Source of the DNA: Gnetum montanum
Lineage: Eukaryota; Streptophyta; Gnetopsida; Gnetales; Gnetaceae
Direction of reading: 5' to 3'
Assembly (NCBI GenBank): GCA_015680685.1
Contig: MNCI01007988.1
Coordinates: 602,363-666,362, forward strand
DNA: 64,000 nucleotides
Below, in pieces: positions 1 through 12,500 of the stretch (positions are counted from its first letter, which is position 1; the number at the start of each line of letters is the position of its first letter). The notes beneath the pieces are model-generated. The model was not told the DNA's origin. It made no database searches and saw nothing but the letters and a program-made list of their open reading frames with translations. Both the position numbers and the translations under genes were made by a program.

Positions 1-1260
1 TCGGCAAGCATTTTGCCCTTCAAAACCAGTTGTCTTGTTCAACTTCAAGTCCTTTAGCAAATCTCCTCTTATTAGAAAAGTGATGGATAAAGAAAAAAGT
101 AGGCTATGTTGGCTGCTATGCTATGCTACACTGCATAGCATAGCACAAAGTAGCGATGATGCAAGAATGACAAAAGGCATCTCCAATGCAAGATCAGCGA
201 GTTCAAAGGCTTCACGTGGCAAAGAACAAAGGTTGCAAATTGTCAGCATGATCTTCAGAAAAATGTTTGCAACTTAAATGCAAATCGTAGTTAAAGCTAG
301 CTACCATGATATGCTATGCTACTTAGCATAGAATAGTATAGAAAACATGCAGAACTAGCCAAAATACTTCAAAAGGTTAACTTGACGCATGCCAAGGCTT
401 CCAGCACATGCAATTAACTCTAACACAAATTTCTTCTTCGAACTAGTGGCTATGCTATGCTACTCTACATAGCGTAGCATAGTGTAGTAAGCAACTATGC
501 TACACCAACATGCTACACTCCATAGTGTAGCATAACGTAGTAGGCAACTACACTACATTATTGTGCTTCACTCCTTGTCTGCATCATTGGCACACCTAAT
601 CCTAGCATCTCTAGTTCCAACAGCATAATTGCAGCATGATAGGTTCATGATGGGCTTTGCATGTTCGTGCAGCATGGGCACATCAACATCTTGTGGGTCT
701 AGGACACATGTCTTCCAAGCCTCATTTCTCACATCCTTTTGGCCCTATAAATACCCCGACAAGCAATGCTCAAAGGGTTGGAAACATTTTGGCATTTGTT
801 AGTGAATTGGTTGGCAAAATCATGTAGTTGGCAATTTCGTTTGCAAGCTTTAGCAATTGTTGGTTAGCAAATTTGTGCAAAAGGTTGGGCCAAAACAAGT
901 CCCCAGTTGGCAAATATAGTTAGCAATTTGTTAACAAAATTGACAAGTTGGCTTTGTAGCATTTCACATTATTGGCTTTTAAGTCCATGTTCAAGTGCAC
1001 AGTTGGCTTGCTTTGAATGTCCTGGTTACTTTTGGGATCTCTATGCTTTCTAGTGTTATGCATAGACTAAGCATCATTTCCATATTAAATGTTTACATAA
1101 GGTTTAGTGACATTGACTAAGTTCCTATCTGATTGACCAGACCATTTAGGGTACCTTGCTTCCATTTTACCTAGCACGACCCTCTCATGGATCCAGGGTT
1201 ACAACTGTTCAACCGACTACCTCTCGATGTTTCTAGCCACGAATAATTTCGATCGCTACA
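1..1260 (+). repeat. Element 1: 5' LTR, left end outside window
   Basis: Aligns by eye with the complete LTRs at 17005-18680 and 28651-30324 (shared text around 'caacttcaagtcctt', the CCTATAAATA promoter box near 743, and the end segment before the PBS). It ends in ...CGCTACA at 1260, directly before a PBS. About 400 bp of the left end lie outside the window. The U3 part is full of GCTATGCTA / TAGCATAGC units that form short inverted repeats, for example around 115-145, 300-345 and 450-550. Confidence 0.85.
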
Positions 1261-1266
1261 GTTTTT

Positions 1267-1285
1267 TGGTGCTAGAAGGAGGGCC
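1267..1285 (+). other. Primer binding site, element 1
   Basis: TGGTGCTAGAAGGAGGGCC lies 6 bases after the LTR end. The same 19-mer, or a version with two changes, follows the LTR in every family member with a visible 5' end: 18687, 43493, 57870, and 33079-33097 on the other strand. TGG at the start fits pairing with a tRNA CCA end. The donor tRNA was not identified. Confidence 0.8.
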
Positions 1286-1533
1286 ATTTTTAGCAGTTGT
1301 TATACTTAGCATTTTTTCTACATTTTCATAATTAGCATTTTTTTCCTACATTTCCATACTTTGCATTTTTTTCTGCATTGTTACACCTAGCCATTTTCTA
1401 TATTTTTGTACCTAGCCATTTCCTTGCTATTGACAGACTTCTTCATTTTTTTGCTATTTTCAAAGTTAGCCATTTTCTGCAACTAGCAACTCTCACAACC
1501 TGGTCTGTGAATATGAATCCAGATTAACCTTCC

Positions 1534-3085
1534 ATGTCGGTGTCTAACACATTTGATACCACAACCCAACCAAAGCATGCTACATTAAGCCATGAACAAT
1601 ATAATTTTGTTTGCACCAAAATCCAATCAAGATTACCAGTGGATTACCTTGATTTAGAGGCAAAACAGGACTACGAACGAGTCCACCGGAATGGACGAGA
1701 GTATAACCCCCTCCTTATTTGACATAATCCCACTCACGAAGCCCTACCACCAATTGTTGTCCCAACTCATCTATGTAAACAAACATGATGGAGGGACAAC
1801 CTACGAGGAAGCCTAATAGAATGAGGAAGATGAGTTTGAGGTCCACTCCAAGCATGAGAGCCCCCTCCACACCATCTTCCAATAACCACTCCCTAGTAAA
1901 ACCCCTTCTTGGTTTGGTCCACCCATCCCCTCCAAGATAGTGACCATGCCAATCCATCCTTCCTCGCAAGCAACTAATGCATTTTCCCAACACTATGCTC
2001 ATGTAGGGGCCACCTCCTAGCCCCAAACAACTCAGGCATCCTACATCTCACCTGTCTCATCAGTGTCTATGGTGTCTATCCAACCCATCCATGTGTGGCC
2101 CACTCTAATCATCGCACCCATCGCTCAACCATCACATCATCAATCATCCGCTACGATGCTAAATTGGAAACACCCATCTGTTACGATGTTAAATTGGAAA
2201 ACCCCATAACCAGCAATTCTACCCTATGCTATGCAACCAACCCAAGCCCAGCGAATGCAATCAGCTGGCACATCCCCAAGCTGGGATTAGGCATTCCAGC
2301 TAATCCAAAGCTTGATGGAGGAGATCAACCAACTTAAGGCTACCTCCTCTGACACCATCAAGGTGGTGGAATTCTACTAAGATGATCCCATAAGTCCTAT
2401 GGTACCACCCCTAACTCTCCCAATTGGGATCCAGCTGCCATAATTCACCAAGTACAATGGTGAAGGAGATCCCAATGCACACTTGGTTACATTCCGATCT
2501 GAATGCCTAGTCCTTCAAGCTTGGCCACATGCCATCATACATGTCTTCTCCATGTCACTCACTAGCAAGGCCTTAGACTAGTATCGTGCGTTATCCAATG
2601 CCTCAATCTCCTCTTTGGAGGATCTCATAAGCAAGTTTGTGAGATGCTTTAGGTATAACCTAAAACCTGAAGCAACCCTTGACTAGCTTATGCAAGTTAA
2701 ACAAAGGCCTCTAGAGCCCATGCCAAAATTCCTCCAACATTGGAATGCTACATTGAGTGAAATGCATGAACCCCTAGTAGAGGCACATCTACTAGCCATC
2801 TTTAAAGGTGCAATAAATGACTTTATTAAGTCCAAACTATACTATCTAGCCAGAAAGTCTCTTAGCCAAGCCTTTGCCCAAGCAAAAAGAATAGAGGAAG
2901 CAATGAAAGCTAGAAATGATCCAGCCTATGTGGCCTACAGAAACCAACACTCTTGCAAGAAAAAAACAACAATGATAACAGTAGCCACAAGCACAAAAGA
3001 AACCAACCAGGCCCCGATAGCTAAGCAGTCCAAGGCCTCGGCTGGCACCAACTCGCCTACATTGACAAGGGCTACTCCTTAGCAC
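1534..3085 (+). pseudogene. gag: gag fragment, element 1 (Tat-type, truncated)
   Basis: Remnant of the capsid gene of a Tat-type Ty3/gypsy element. The first block (1534-1722) has the motif EQYNF-CTKIQ found at the gag start of elements 2, 6 and 8. From about 2430 the capsid core is recognisable (KYNGEGDPNAHLVTF, then LSNASISSLEDL and NLKPEAT), followed by HEPLVEAHLLAIFKGAINDF near 2770-2825. There are many in-frame stops, mostly TAG. The reading ends around 3085, before the CHHC zinc knuckle and protease seen in related copies, because the element is cut off where the LTR fragment of element 2 starts. Non-functional; homology is clear, exact ends are approximate. Confidence 0.75.
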
Positions 3086-3100
3086 TTAAAATCTTCATTA

Positions 3101-3957
3101 CCCATGAAAGTACATTTAGTTTAGAATATGAGGGCTTGACATGCCCAAAAATGGGGATTTACAATGAATTGTACAATAAGAGAAATTCGACTCGACTCAC
3201 TTGAGCATGGATCGAGTGCTGCAAGATGTTGAGATGTCAATTTGAGGCTGTTCGAGGCATCAGGGCTTCCAACATAAATTGATGTGCCTTCAGAGTCAAT
3301 TTGAGCTTCAGTGTAAGTTGATTTGTGGTCATGTTTCACTCACACCCAGCGTGACCTCCAGCATGTGTCTAGCATCCAGTGTGCCTAGCGTGTGGATGCT
3401 GCACTCATGGCCAGTGTGACCTCCAGTGTGAGTGAAGAAAACTTGACATTTTGACATCAAATTTTGATTTCTAAAGCCTACAACTGCTGCCTGAATGTGT
3501 TAACTCTAGAATTTGAAATTTGAGCTTGGATTTGAATGGTTTGAGTAGGTCACGCTAGCTATTTTATGTAGGTCACATTGTGGTCATGCTGCAGTGTGAC
3601 CACAACATAACCTATAGCATCACCTACAAACACCTATGAAAACTTGTAATTTTTTACTTAAAATCTAGAGATTCTAGAAGCTGAAGTCGGAGGTTGTAGA
3701 TGTTGAGCCCAAGGATGCCCAAGGATGACTTGCACATTCAAAATCAAGTCATTCTGAGTCTGTTTGGAAGCTGTTTGGAGTTGTGAAATTTGGTCACGCT
3801 GGAGGTCACGCTACAACATGACCACAACGTTCAGCATCAGCATGAGTTCCCAAGTCAGTGTGAATTCCATGCCTTAGCCAAATTTTATCTCCAAAACTTC
3901 GAAAGGGCTTGAGTCGCTTCCATTTCAAAGTGCTAGGTCAAAATTAGTGGTGTTTCA
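3101..3957 (-). repeat. Element 2: truncated 3' LTR
   Basis: Matches 33924-34774 base for base over long stretches (CCCATGAAAGTACATTTA at the left, AAATTAGTGGTGTTTCA at the right). Only the first half of the LTR (U3 side, read on minus) is present; roughly 820 bp corresponding to 33103-33923 are missing. It is rich in GTCACGCTG / CAGCGTGAC motifs. The right end is the LTR start (TGAAACACC on the minus strand). Confidence 0.85.
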
Positions 3958-3974
3958 TTGGTCCCTCTTTGTTG
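3958..3974 (-). other. Polypurine tract, element 2
   Basis: On the minus strand CAACAAAGAGGGACCAA directly precedes the LTR start TGAAACACC. The same purine block precedes the 3' LTRs of element 3 (28637-28650, AAAGAGGGGCCAA) and element 7 (51098-51113). This is the expected place for plus-strand DNA priming in LTR elements. Confidence 0.8.
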
Positions 3975-5224
3975 ACGTCTGGAGGAATCCACTCGAGAGG
4001 CGTCAACAAAGAAGTGCAAAACACCATGAACAACCAAGTACCAAGCAGGCCCTTTGTTGGATGTTGTCACTCCATTTTCAAAAGTACATGGGATCAAGAA
4101 AATGTAGTTTGAGATGTAAGGGGAGGGGATTAGTTGTAACTAGGGAAAGCTAGGAGTTGGTCAAGGGTGATAATTGCTATTGGAATTGTGGGAGAGGAAT
4201 GCTTTCACATGAGCAAGTTATGTCATTGATCCTTGTCAACAGCTAGGTTTTAAGCAGACACGGAACCAAGACATAGGAGGTGCTTTCTTTGGAGAAATGA
4301 GACTCTTATAGAGTATTTTTGGGCTCATTGTAAATATCCAAAGCCATTCAATGATGTGCCACATGGTCTCTTTAAGACTTAAGTGTAGTTGTTTTTCCAG
4401 AGGCTTGTATGAGAATTGCCAATAGTCTATGGTTTATGATGTCAACGGGGTCATGAAGACCTTTTCCGCGCATTTTGCTTTTTGACCCTTTTGTGTTTTT
4501 TCTTTTTTTTCTTTTCTCTTTTCTTTTGTTTTTACATTATTTTTGATGTTTTCTTTTTCTTTTATTTTTTTGCTTTATTTTCTGTTTTTCTTTCCTTGTT
4601 TTGGATCTTTTTGAAAAAGCTTAATTTTTGTGCCGTACTCGTGTTTGAGCATTTGCATTTTTGCATCATGTTCTGTGTTCTGTGTTTTGCATCGCAACTC
4701 CTTGAAGAGTCATAGTATGTAATAGTATATCAAGGGTTTTAAGGTGAGTAGGAGACAATGTATCTAAGGGATGTAATTGAATAGGATAAAAGGGCATGAT
4801 GGGGAATAGGGAATGCATCGGGAGTCGAGAATGTACTTATGACCAGATTGATTAACCCAGTTACGTACATTAGAAAGAATATGATATCTTGTCGTCACGA
4901 TGAAGTGCATCTATGCACGAATGCCTCAGGAGTGTCATCCTACAAACACAACTCTAAGAAGACAAGAAAACCACAAATTAAATAGTTAGCTAAGCACTTT
5001 AAACAAGGAGATGGAGTTACCACGTGCAATTTTTAAAGCAAAAAAAATTATGAACAACATTAGCTTCGTTAGTGTCCATGAGACAAATCATGCAACAAGT
5101 CTTTGTGGAACATGTACAGCTAATTTCAGCAACACATCTTTTCAAGTTTTTGCCTGGTCACTGATGATGTTGTTAGTTTATAGTCTTAGCGAACTGTTGT
5201 GGGTTAGTTTCACATTGTAACCTC
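3975..5224 (-). other. Element 2: 3' non-coding region
   Basis: Lies between the end of pol plus its repeats and the 3' LTR. Its first ~300 bases next to the polypurine tract align loosely with 51114-51400 of element 7. A pyrimidine-rich stretch (plus strand, 4488-4620) gives an A/G-rich tract in element sense. Short ORFs here look random; no conserved product was recognised. Confidence 0.5.
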
Positions 5225-5556
5225 TTGGACAGTGTCAGTTTAGCATCATAGTGGATGGTGCATTGCTAGTTTATAGTCATAGCGGACTATGAAGAGGCAA
5301 ACTAGTTTATAGTCTTAGTGGACTCTGGATGCTAGTTTTATGTCATGGAAAACAAATATGGTAGTTTAGTGTCATACCAGACAAAGCACTGTGGTATCAA
5401 TTTTAAGTCATGATGCCAAGACTATTCTGTGGCATTAGTTTTAAGTCATGATGTCAGGACTATTCTGTGGTATCAGTTTTAAGTCATGATTCTAGGATTG
5501 TTCTATGGTATTAGTTTTAAGTCATGATGCTAGGACTATTCTATGGCTCAAGTTTA
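5225..5556 (-). repeat. Hairpin-repeat array downstream of pol, element 2
   Basis: Irregular copies of the family unit. In element sense they read, for example, TAGTC-CGCTAT-GACTA then TAAACTAG (near 5275), AGTC-CACTAA-GACT then ATAAACTAG (near 5315), and TGTC-TGGTAT-GACA then CTAAAC (near 5370). Later copies are more decayed (GACTTAAAACT type, 5400-5540). The array begins directly after the pol stop codon. Confidence 0.8.
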
Positions 5557-8500
5557 TTAAACGTAGTACCATTTTAGGTACAAGTGATTTGTAGGATTAG
5601 CAAACTCGTTCCCATCCATGTTAGCAAGTTTGAATGCTCCATTATTGTATGCCTTGGTAACTAAGTAAGGCCCTTCCCAGCTAGCTGAGAATTTATCTAG
5701 ATGTTCATGGGTGGCCTTAAGGACTAGATCTCCTTCTTTGATCAGGCTTTTATTGAGATCATGCTTGTGCCTTTGCCTCATTTTTTTTGGTACCATTCTA
5801 TTTGATCAAGCTTCCGTACATGTTCTTCTTCTATTGAATCGAGATCAGTGATGCACAGTTCATTGTTTTGACTTTCATCGAGGAGGCTGGAGAGAGCAAT
5901 CCACAATGAGGAAACCTGCAATTCTAAAGGTAAAATAGCTTCAGATCCATATACAAGATTATATGGAGTTTTGCCTATGGATGTTCGATGTGTCGTTTGA
6001 TATACCCACAATGCATAGACCAATTGTTCATGCCATCATTTCTTTCTCTGATTTAGCATATTTTTGAGCACCATGATGACAGTCTTATTTGTAGCCTCAG
6101 CTTGACCATTGCTCTATGGGTAGTAAGGTGATGAAAATTCATGTTTAATGCCCATACTTTCACAGAAGCTTTTAGTATCTGCACTATTGGACTATGGCCC
6201 ATTATCAGTAACGATGGTCATTGGAGTACCAAAATGGGTCATGAGATTTTCCATTATGAAAGTGCAAATGTGTTTTGAGGTGGTCTTCCTAAGGGGAATA
6301 GCTTCTACCCATTTTGTGAAATATTCAGTTGTAGTGATAATAAAGCTATGTCTTGCTGAAAATGATGATGTTATCAGTCCAATTAAGTCTAAACCACATT
6401 TTTGGAATGGCCATGTGATTTTTGATGTATGTAATTCGTTAGGTGGCACATGTATTAGATTACCATGCTTTTGGTAGATGTCACATATTTTGACCTTGGA
6501 GATGCAATCATACTCCATGTGTGGCCAATAATAGCCTAAGTGCCTAATCTTCGTTACCATTTCTTTGGGTGCTATATGCCCTCCACAAAGTCCTTCATGG
6601 ACTTGTTCTACAATTGTTTGACCATTAATGCTACTAACGCACATTAGTAGAATACCTTCATAGGATTTACGACATAAGGTGTCACCTATTAATGCGTATT
6701 AGTGGGAACATTTTCGTATGATGTCTTTTTAAGCATTTTTCAAGTGTTGTGGAGGTTCGCCTCTTAGAAGGTACTCTTTTATGTTGTCGTACCATTCTAT
6801 TGCGCGTGTTGTACTAACGAATGCTACAGGTACTTCATCTAGAGTGTTAACTATAGGTTCGGCACAACTTGTTATAGAGCTAGGCAAAGCGTGGAACATT
6901 TTGAGTGTCATGTTTAAGGCTAGTGTGGCAAGTGCATCAAAAATTGTGTTTTCGCTTCTGGGGACATGTTGTATATCTACTTCTACTAGTTACCTTACCA
7001 AATGTTTGGTCAAATCACAATATAGTTACAAATGGAGAGCTTTTCATGCATAAACCTCAGTGACTTGATTAATGACTAATTATGAATCCCCTTGAACTAC
7101 AAGGCATGAGATTCCCAGAGGGGTATGTTACAATGGCTGCAGCACTTCCTCCTTGAGAGGTTGAAGCTCCATCAAAGTAGAAGATTTCCTCGTAGTTATC
7201 AAGTACGATGTTTACACTATTAACATTTTCATCTGGGAATTTGAGGTTTATTGTCGTTTGATCATGCGTTGGTGAGATGGTTAGTTGCGTGACTATTGCT
7301 TGACCCTTTGTGGAAGATTAAGTGACATAGTGCAAGTCAAACTCTGTGATCATCACTTTCCACTTAGGTAACCTACTTGACTCATAAATGTTATTAGTGA
7401 TGGCATGGAGAACATTATCCTTGCAAATGATGTAAACCTGATTACGGAAGAGATAATGCCACCATTTCTTCAAGGAGAAGATGAGGGTGTGGCATGATTT
7501 TTCTGTGTCGTTGTATCGTTATTCATAGGCTATTAAAGTGCATCTTAGATAATATATAGGGATCTTGGCTCCATCTTGATATTTCTAACAAAGCATGAAT
7601 GCAATGGAGGAGCCGAAAGTTGCAAGATAGATGTAGAAAGGTTTATCACTTTGTGGAGGATAAACAGTTGGTAGTTAAGCCAACTCTTGTTTTATGTTTT
7701 TGAATGCTTCTTGGCATTGTTGAGTCCATTGGAAATGTACATTCTTTCGTAATAGATGTTGCATAGGACTCAACTTATCCGTCAGCCTTTCGATAAAGCG
7801 TCTAATGAATTGTAGTCTACCTTGGAGGCCCCGTACTTTGGTAAGGTTTCTTGGTGGTTGCATATTGGATATTGCTTTAACCTTATTAGGGTCTACTTGT
7901 ATCCTTGTTTCGAAAACTAGGAAACCAAGCATTTTTCTCATTTTAACACCAAAGACACACTTTTTTGGGTTGAGCCTAAGGTCATATTTGAGACAACGTT
8001 TAAGCACTAAGTCTAGATATTTTGCATGTTGTTCAGTTGTTTTAGATTTGACCTCTATATCATCAACATAATCATTAAGCAAATTGAGCATGTAATCACT
8101 AAATATGTATGTCATTGCTCGCTGATATGTAACACCTACATTTTTAAGGCCAAATGGCATCATCGTATAATAGAATGTCCTCCAAGGTTTCATAAAAGTT
8201 GTCCTAAGTTTATGGTCTGGATTAATTCTTATTTTATTGTAGCCCGAAAATCCATCCATAAAGGATAATAATGCATGCCTAGCTATCATGTCAATGAGTT
8301 GATCAATGCTGGTCAACAAAAAGTCATCCTTTATAGTGGCTATGTTGAGGTCACGAAAGTCAATGCATATACGGATGCTACCATTATTTTTAGGGACTAC
8401 AACAATATTTGATACCCAATCGGAATAATCAACAGCCTGGATGAAGCCGGCTTGGTAGAGTTTTGTGATTTCAACGCAGACTGCTAATGCAACTTCAGGT

Positions 8501-8929
8501 CTAACTTTTCGTGCTTTTTGTTTCACTAGTTTAATGTTTTCATCAAGAATAATGTTGTGTTGAATGATCAAGGGGTCTAGTCGTGGCATGTTGTGTATGA
8601 CTATGCAATTTTTTTATGTTGTTATTTAACACCTGAGTGATGTCACCTACGAGTTGCGAGTCTAGTAGGGCACTTAATTTCAAGGTTCTAGCTTCGTCAT
8701 TGACTGTGGTAATGGGGATTTCAACTAGAGGATCTTCAATGATATTATTAACTTCTAGATTTAGAGTTTTAGTCATGTTTTTAGGCTAGTCTAAGGTTTC
8801 TTGAGTGGAGGCTATCAAATCGGCATAGATGGATGGATTTAGATCCAAGGATTCTGGGTTGATTTCTCTTTCTACATCTCCATATGGTCCATTGAGAAAC
8901 AATGTTGAGAGGATGTTGTTGGTGGCCAT
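5557..8929 (-). pseudogene. pol: pol of element 2: RT, RNase H, archaeal-type RNase H, integrase (decayed)
   Basis: Starts at ATG 8929, which aligns with the pol starts of element 7 (54933) and element 3 (23756). The reverse transcriptase has SIRICIDFRDLN near 8350, MPFGLKN near 8150 and the active-site YVDD near 8070. RNase H follows (IYLATF, IYYL). A second, archaeal-type RNase H begins near 7190 (YFDGAS-SQGGSAAAIVTYPSG). Integrase shows VHEGLCGGH-AP, GYYWPHM, KCGLDLIG, YFTKWVEAIPLRK and VTDNGP near 6200, then SPYYP and LVYGSEAILPLELQ; the C-terminal part ends WEGPYLVTKAYNNGAFKLAN...KWYYV. Several stops and frameshifts make it non-functional. The dual RNase H is typical of the Tat lineage. 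Confidence 0.9.
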
Positions 8930-9568
8930 GATACTCACTCCTACCAATTAAAATGGGAGCGAAGAGACACTCCCTCGGCAGGAGAGTTACAAAGTGTAAA
9001 TGAACATAGGATAATTAAACTATGTATTAAAAAATTTAGGAGATGTGATGGAAGTTATGGTAGTTTAAGGCCATACCAGGCCACATGTTGACTTGCCATT
9101 TGAACTGATTGCATGCACTATTTTAAAATTTTTAAAATTTTTTACATTTAAACTCTATATTTAAATTTTAAATTTTTGAGTGGACAATAAGGTCGTGGAG
9201 ATTTTAAAGTTTTATGAAATTTTATGTTGTTTCTAAATGTTTATATATGTTTAGATGTATTTTCAATTTGTTAGCACTTTCTTCCTCTTTTCAAAAGAAA
9301 TTTTTGGGCCTCACTTCGAGGGTTGGAATGACAAAGAAAGCTAGGCTATCACCAGGCAAAGATGGTTTGAACAACAACATGTAACCAAAGTAAATAAGAG
9401 GAACTAAAATAAAAGGTCAAAAATTTAAATAAATAAAATTTTTAGGGAGGGATAGAAAAGGGAATTTTGAAAAAGAAAGCCTCATTTCTATTAATGTGAA
9501 TTGTTAGAACTTGAAAGAAAGTGTGACCAGAGTGCAGTGAAAGCCAAGGTGTTAGTGTCAGTGTCAGC
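8930..9568. other. Spacer between pol start and antisense gene start, element 2
   Basis: AT-rich and non-coding. It holds one copy of the hairpin unit at 9059-9082 (element sense GGCC-TGGTAT-GGCC, then TTAAACTACC). Because pol starts leftward and the antisense gene starts rightward, this would be a divergent spacer. Element 7 has the equivalent spacer at 54934-55328, also with one hairpin copy. Confidence 0.6.
9059..9082 (-). repeat. Single hairpin unit upstream of pol, element 2
   Basis: Plus strand GGTAGTTTAAGGCCATACCA followed by GGCC. In element sense: GGCC stem, 6-nt loop TGGTAT, GGCC stem, then TTAAACTACC. Equivalent to 55079-55101 in element 7. Confidence 0.75.
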
Positions 9569-12500
9569 ATGACCATGAAAGACAAGGACAAGGGAAAGGC
9601 AACTGGGGGCAAGGGGAGGAAGCAGACAACCCTAGCATTCATGAAGGAGAGTGAAGAGCTCCTCCAACGTCCCCCTCAAGTCAGGATTCTAATGTGGAAG
9701 AAGGCCCTACACAGGTAAATTCTTTGTCCCCAAATTTTCTCTAGAATTTTTGCAAGTAGCACTACCTAGGGTGGGAACTTGTGCTTGGGATTTTGGGCTT
9801 GTGATTTGGGATTTTTGGAATCATGGTGTTTTCAATTCTTTTGATTTTTGGGTTTCTTGGCATGGCTTTCACAAAGAATTTTGACCTTAGAGTGACCACA
9901 AAAGTTTTGGATCTGGAGGGCAACATGATTACAAAATTTTTATTTGTGAAGGTGCAAGAATGGCTAGTATGACTTTGAATTTTTGAATTTTGAAGGGGGC
10001 AACATAAATTGACCCTTGAAAAATTTTTCCAAGGTAGTGCGGCCTGTAAATTTTGGGTCCTTTCCCCAGCACAGCGTGACTTGCAAATTTCTGATTCAGC
10101 GTGACTTGCGATTTTTTGGGTTTTCGATTTTATGCCATGAAAAACGTGAGCAATGAATTTTTGGTTTTGGTAGGGGAGTCAGGGCACTACAAATTTTTTG
10201 TTTTTTGGGCTTGGCCATGTGCAGTGTGAATTTCACATTTTTTTTTTCATTCCGTTCTCAGATTGGGTCACAGGGTTTTCAACCTTCTTGGTGGCATGGA
10301 TGCAGGGTTTCAGTCTTCCCCTTCTTGTTTCTTAGATTTTAGGGCCTCTTACAACATGACTAATGTGGTAAGGTTAACGTGAGCTTGGGATTTCTTTGTC
10401 TACCTTCTTGGCCTCGTGAGTGTCTTACCCTCAGCGTGACTACAAAATTTTCGCCACAGTTTTACTCATAAATTTTCTGGATTTTTGGGCAGGGTTTTTC
10501 AATGTTTAAAGGGTAATGTGGGTTATAAAATTTTGTCCTAGGGTAGGACAATGTGACTCCCTACATTTTTTGGTTGCTAGGGCAGCATGACTTTGTTGGA
10601 AGGCTGACAACATCGTGACCTAGGGATAAGAACTTAGCGCTACTGTAATTTTTAGATTTTGGCCTCTAGGGTAGCATGATTTTGATTTCTCAATTTTTGC
10701 CCCTAGGGTAGCATGGTCATGAAAATCAGCTTTGAGCCCCTAGGGTAGCATGACCATGAATTTTGGATTTTTGCCAAGGTAGCATGATTTTGAATTTTGG
10801 ATTGTTTCCAAGGTAGCGTGATTTTGATTTTTGAATCTTTAGTCCTTGGGGTTTTAGAATAAGTTATAGTTCTAGCGTCAGCTAGAATGTAGGAAGGTTG
10901 GCATGAGTTTTGGAGATGGAGATCCAGCGTGAGCTATTGGTGGGGTGGGAGGACCCAACATGAGATGGTTACAAGGGGAGTGGTTGCAGGAAGTGGTTGC
11001 AGGGAATACTTGACCTGGTTCGTGAGTTGCGTGACTCAATCTAAATTTTGATTTTTTGGAAGGGCCCAGCGTGAGCCACTAGTGTGAGTTGCCTTTGAGA
11101 GGTTGTGGTGTGAGTGTTAAGTCTTCCTTGCTTTGAGAAGTAATTTTTCAAGATGTTCAATGATTTTAAATTTTAACTTTTATATTGTTTATTGTTTTTC
11201 TGGGGTTGATGATTCAAAGATGGATTTGCTCTGAAACCGATTTCAATGTACCCAGGTAAGCATCAGATTACACTAAATAGACATTAGTGTCCTTGTCTCA
11301 TGGGGTGGGATATTTGTTTATGTGATGTTAATCTATTGTTAGTTCTTGGATGTTTTACTTACCCAATGTTTCAGTTATGTGCAAGGAACCTAAATCTTCT
11401 CTTCTCATTATTGAGCTTGTTGGGGTACTTGCTTGGTTTGGACCCCTTAGGCCAGACACACCTCCCTATGACATGCGAATTGGGCCCCATGTAATATGGT
11501 TTCTTCCTGGCACTAGTTCTTTCTTGTCATTTATACTATAAAATTTCAGTATTGTCATGTGGTCTCATCTAAGTGAATAGATGGCTCGTGATATTATTGA
11601 GACTGTTTTACCCGGGGCTACACAAAACATGCTAGCCTTCATCACTAATATCGATGAGGGACTGTTTAGAGTGGAGGGAGGCCCTGTTGAGCATCCTAGA
11701 TCCACTTGTCCTTTAACCTGTGTGTGGGAGCTGCCTACCTGTAGTCATTACAACAGTAGCAACACACCTTTCCTAGCTCTCCGTATGCATACCTTATTTC
11801 AAAACCCACTCGGATGGTATACAAAATGGACAAGTATGCTCCTTTGTGACTTACTTTAACTTGTGATTTCTTTTTAATTTTATGTCATCATCTAAATGTG
11901 CATGTTGTTTTCCTATGTAGGTGACATTTTGATGAACATGGAATGCGTGATGATGATGATGGGCTTACTTTAGTATGCATAGCTCTAGAGACTTTTATGG
12001 TGGGCCCCATTATTCGTGCCGTAGTGTTAGACTAGACTAGGATGGCCCTTGTTGACTCCCACAAGCAATTTTCAAGAGCCTTTGAGCGTTTCCAGTCCTA
12101 CGGTTGGTTACATAAGGATTGGTCTCCTAATTGGCCAATCCTTCCTCAAAGGATTGATCCTATGCCCACCTCACCTTCACTATTCATAGATGGTAGGTGA
12201 TTGCACCTTAAACTCCATTTTCCTTTTTTGTTACATCATTGTGTATCACATCCATTTTCTAACTTTTTCACTCTATGTTTTTCTTTTACAGAAATCATCC
12301 CCCCTGAAGAAGTTACTATTAGTACAAGGCATACTGAGCCTATGCTTTCTACAAAGTACAAGGAGGTAGAGCAATCACAAAAGTGGTTACAAAAGCAAGC
12401 TTCTAATTTGATTATCAGTCGCCTCACTCGGGCCGGTTTGATGGACCTTTTTATAGCCTTGACTCCTAGCATTTTGACTTCTAAGATGGTTATGATTGTT

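Noticed and set aside
4482-4715. 77-codon Phe-rich frame resembling a membrane protein
   Set aside because: Pure consequence of the T-rich tract; no counterpart in related elements.
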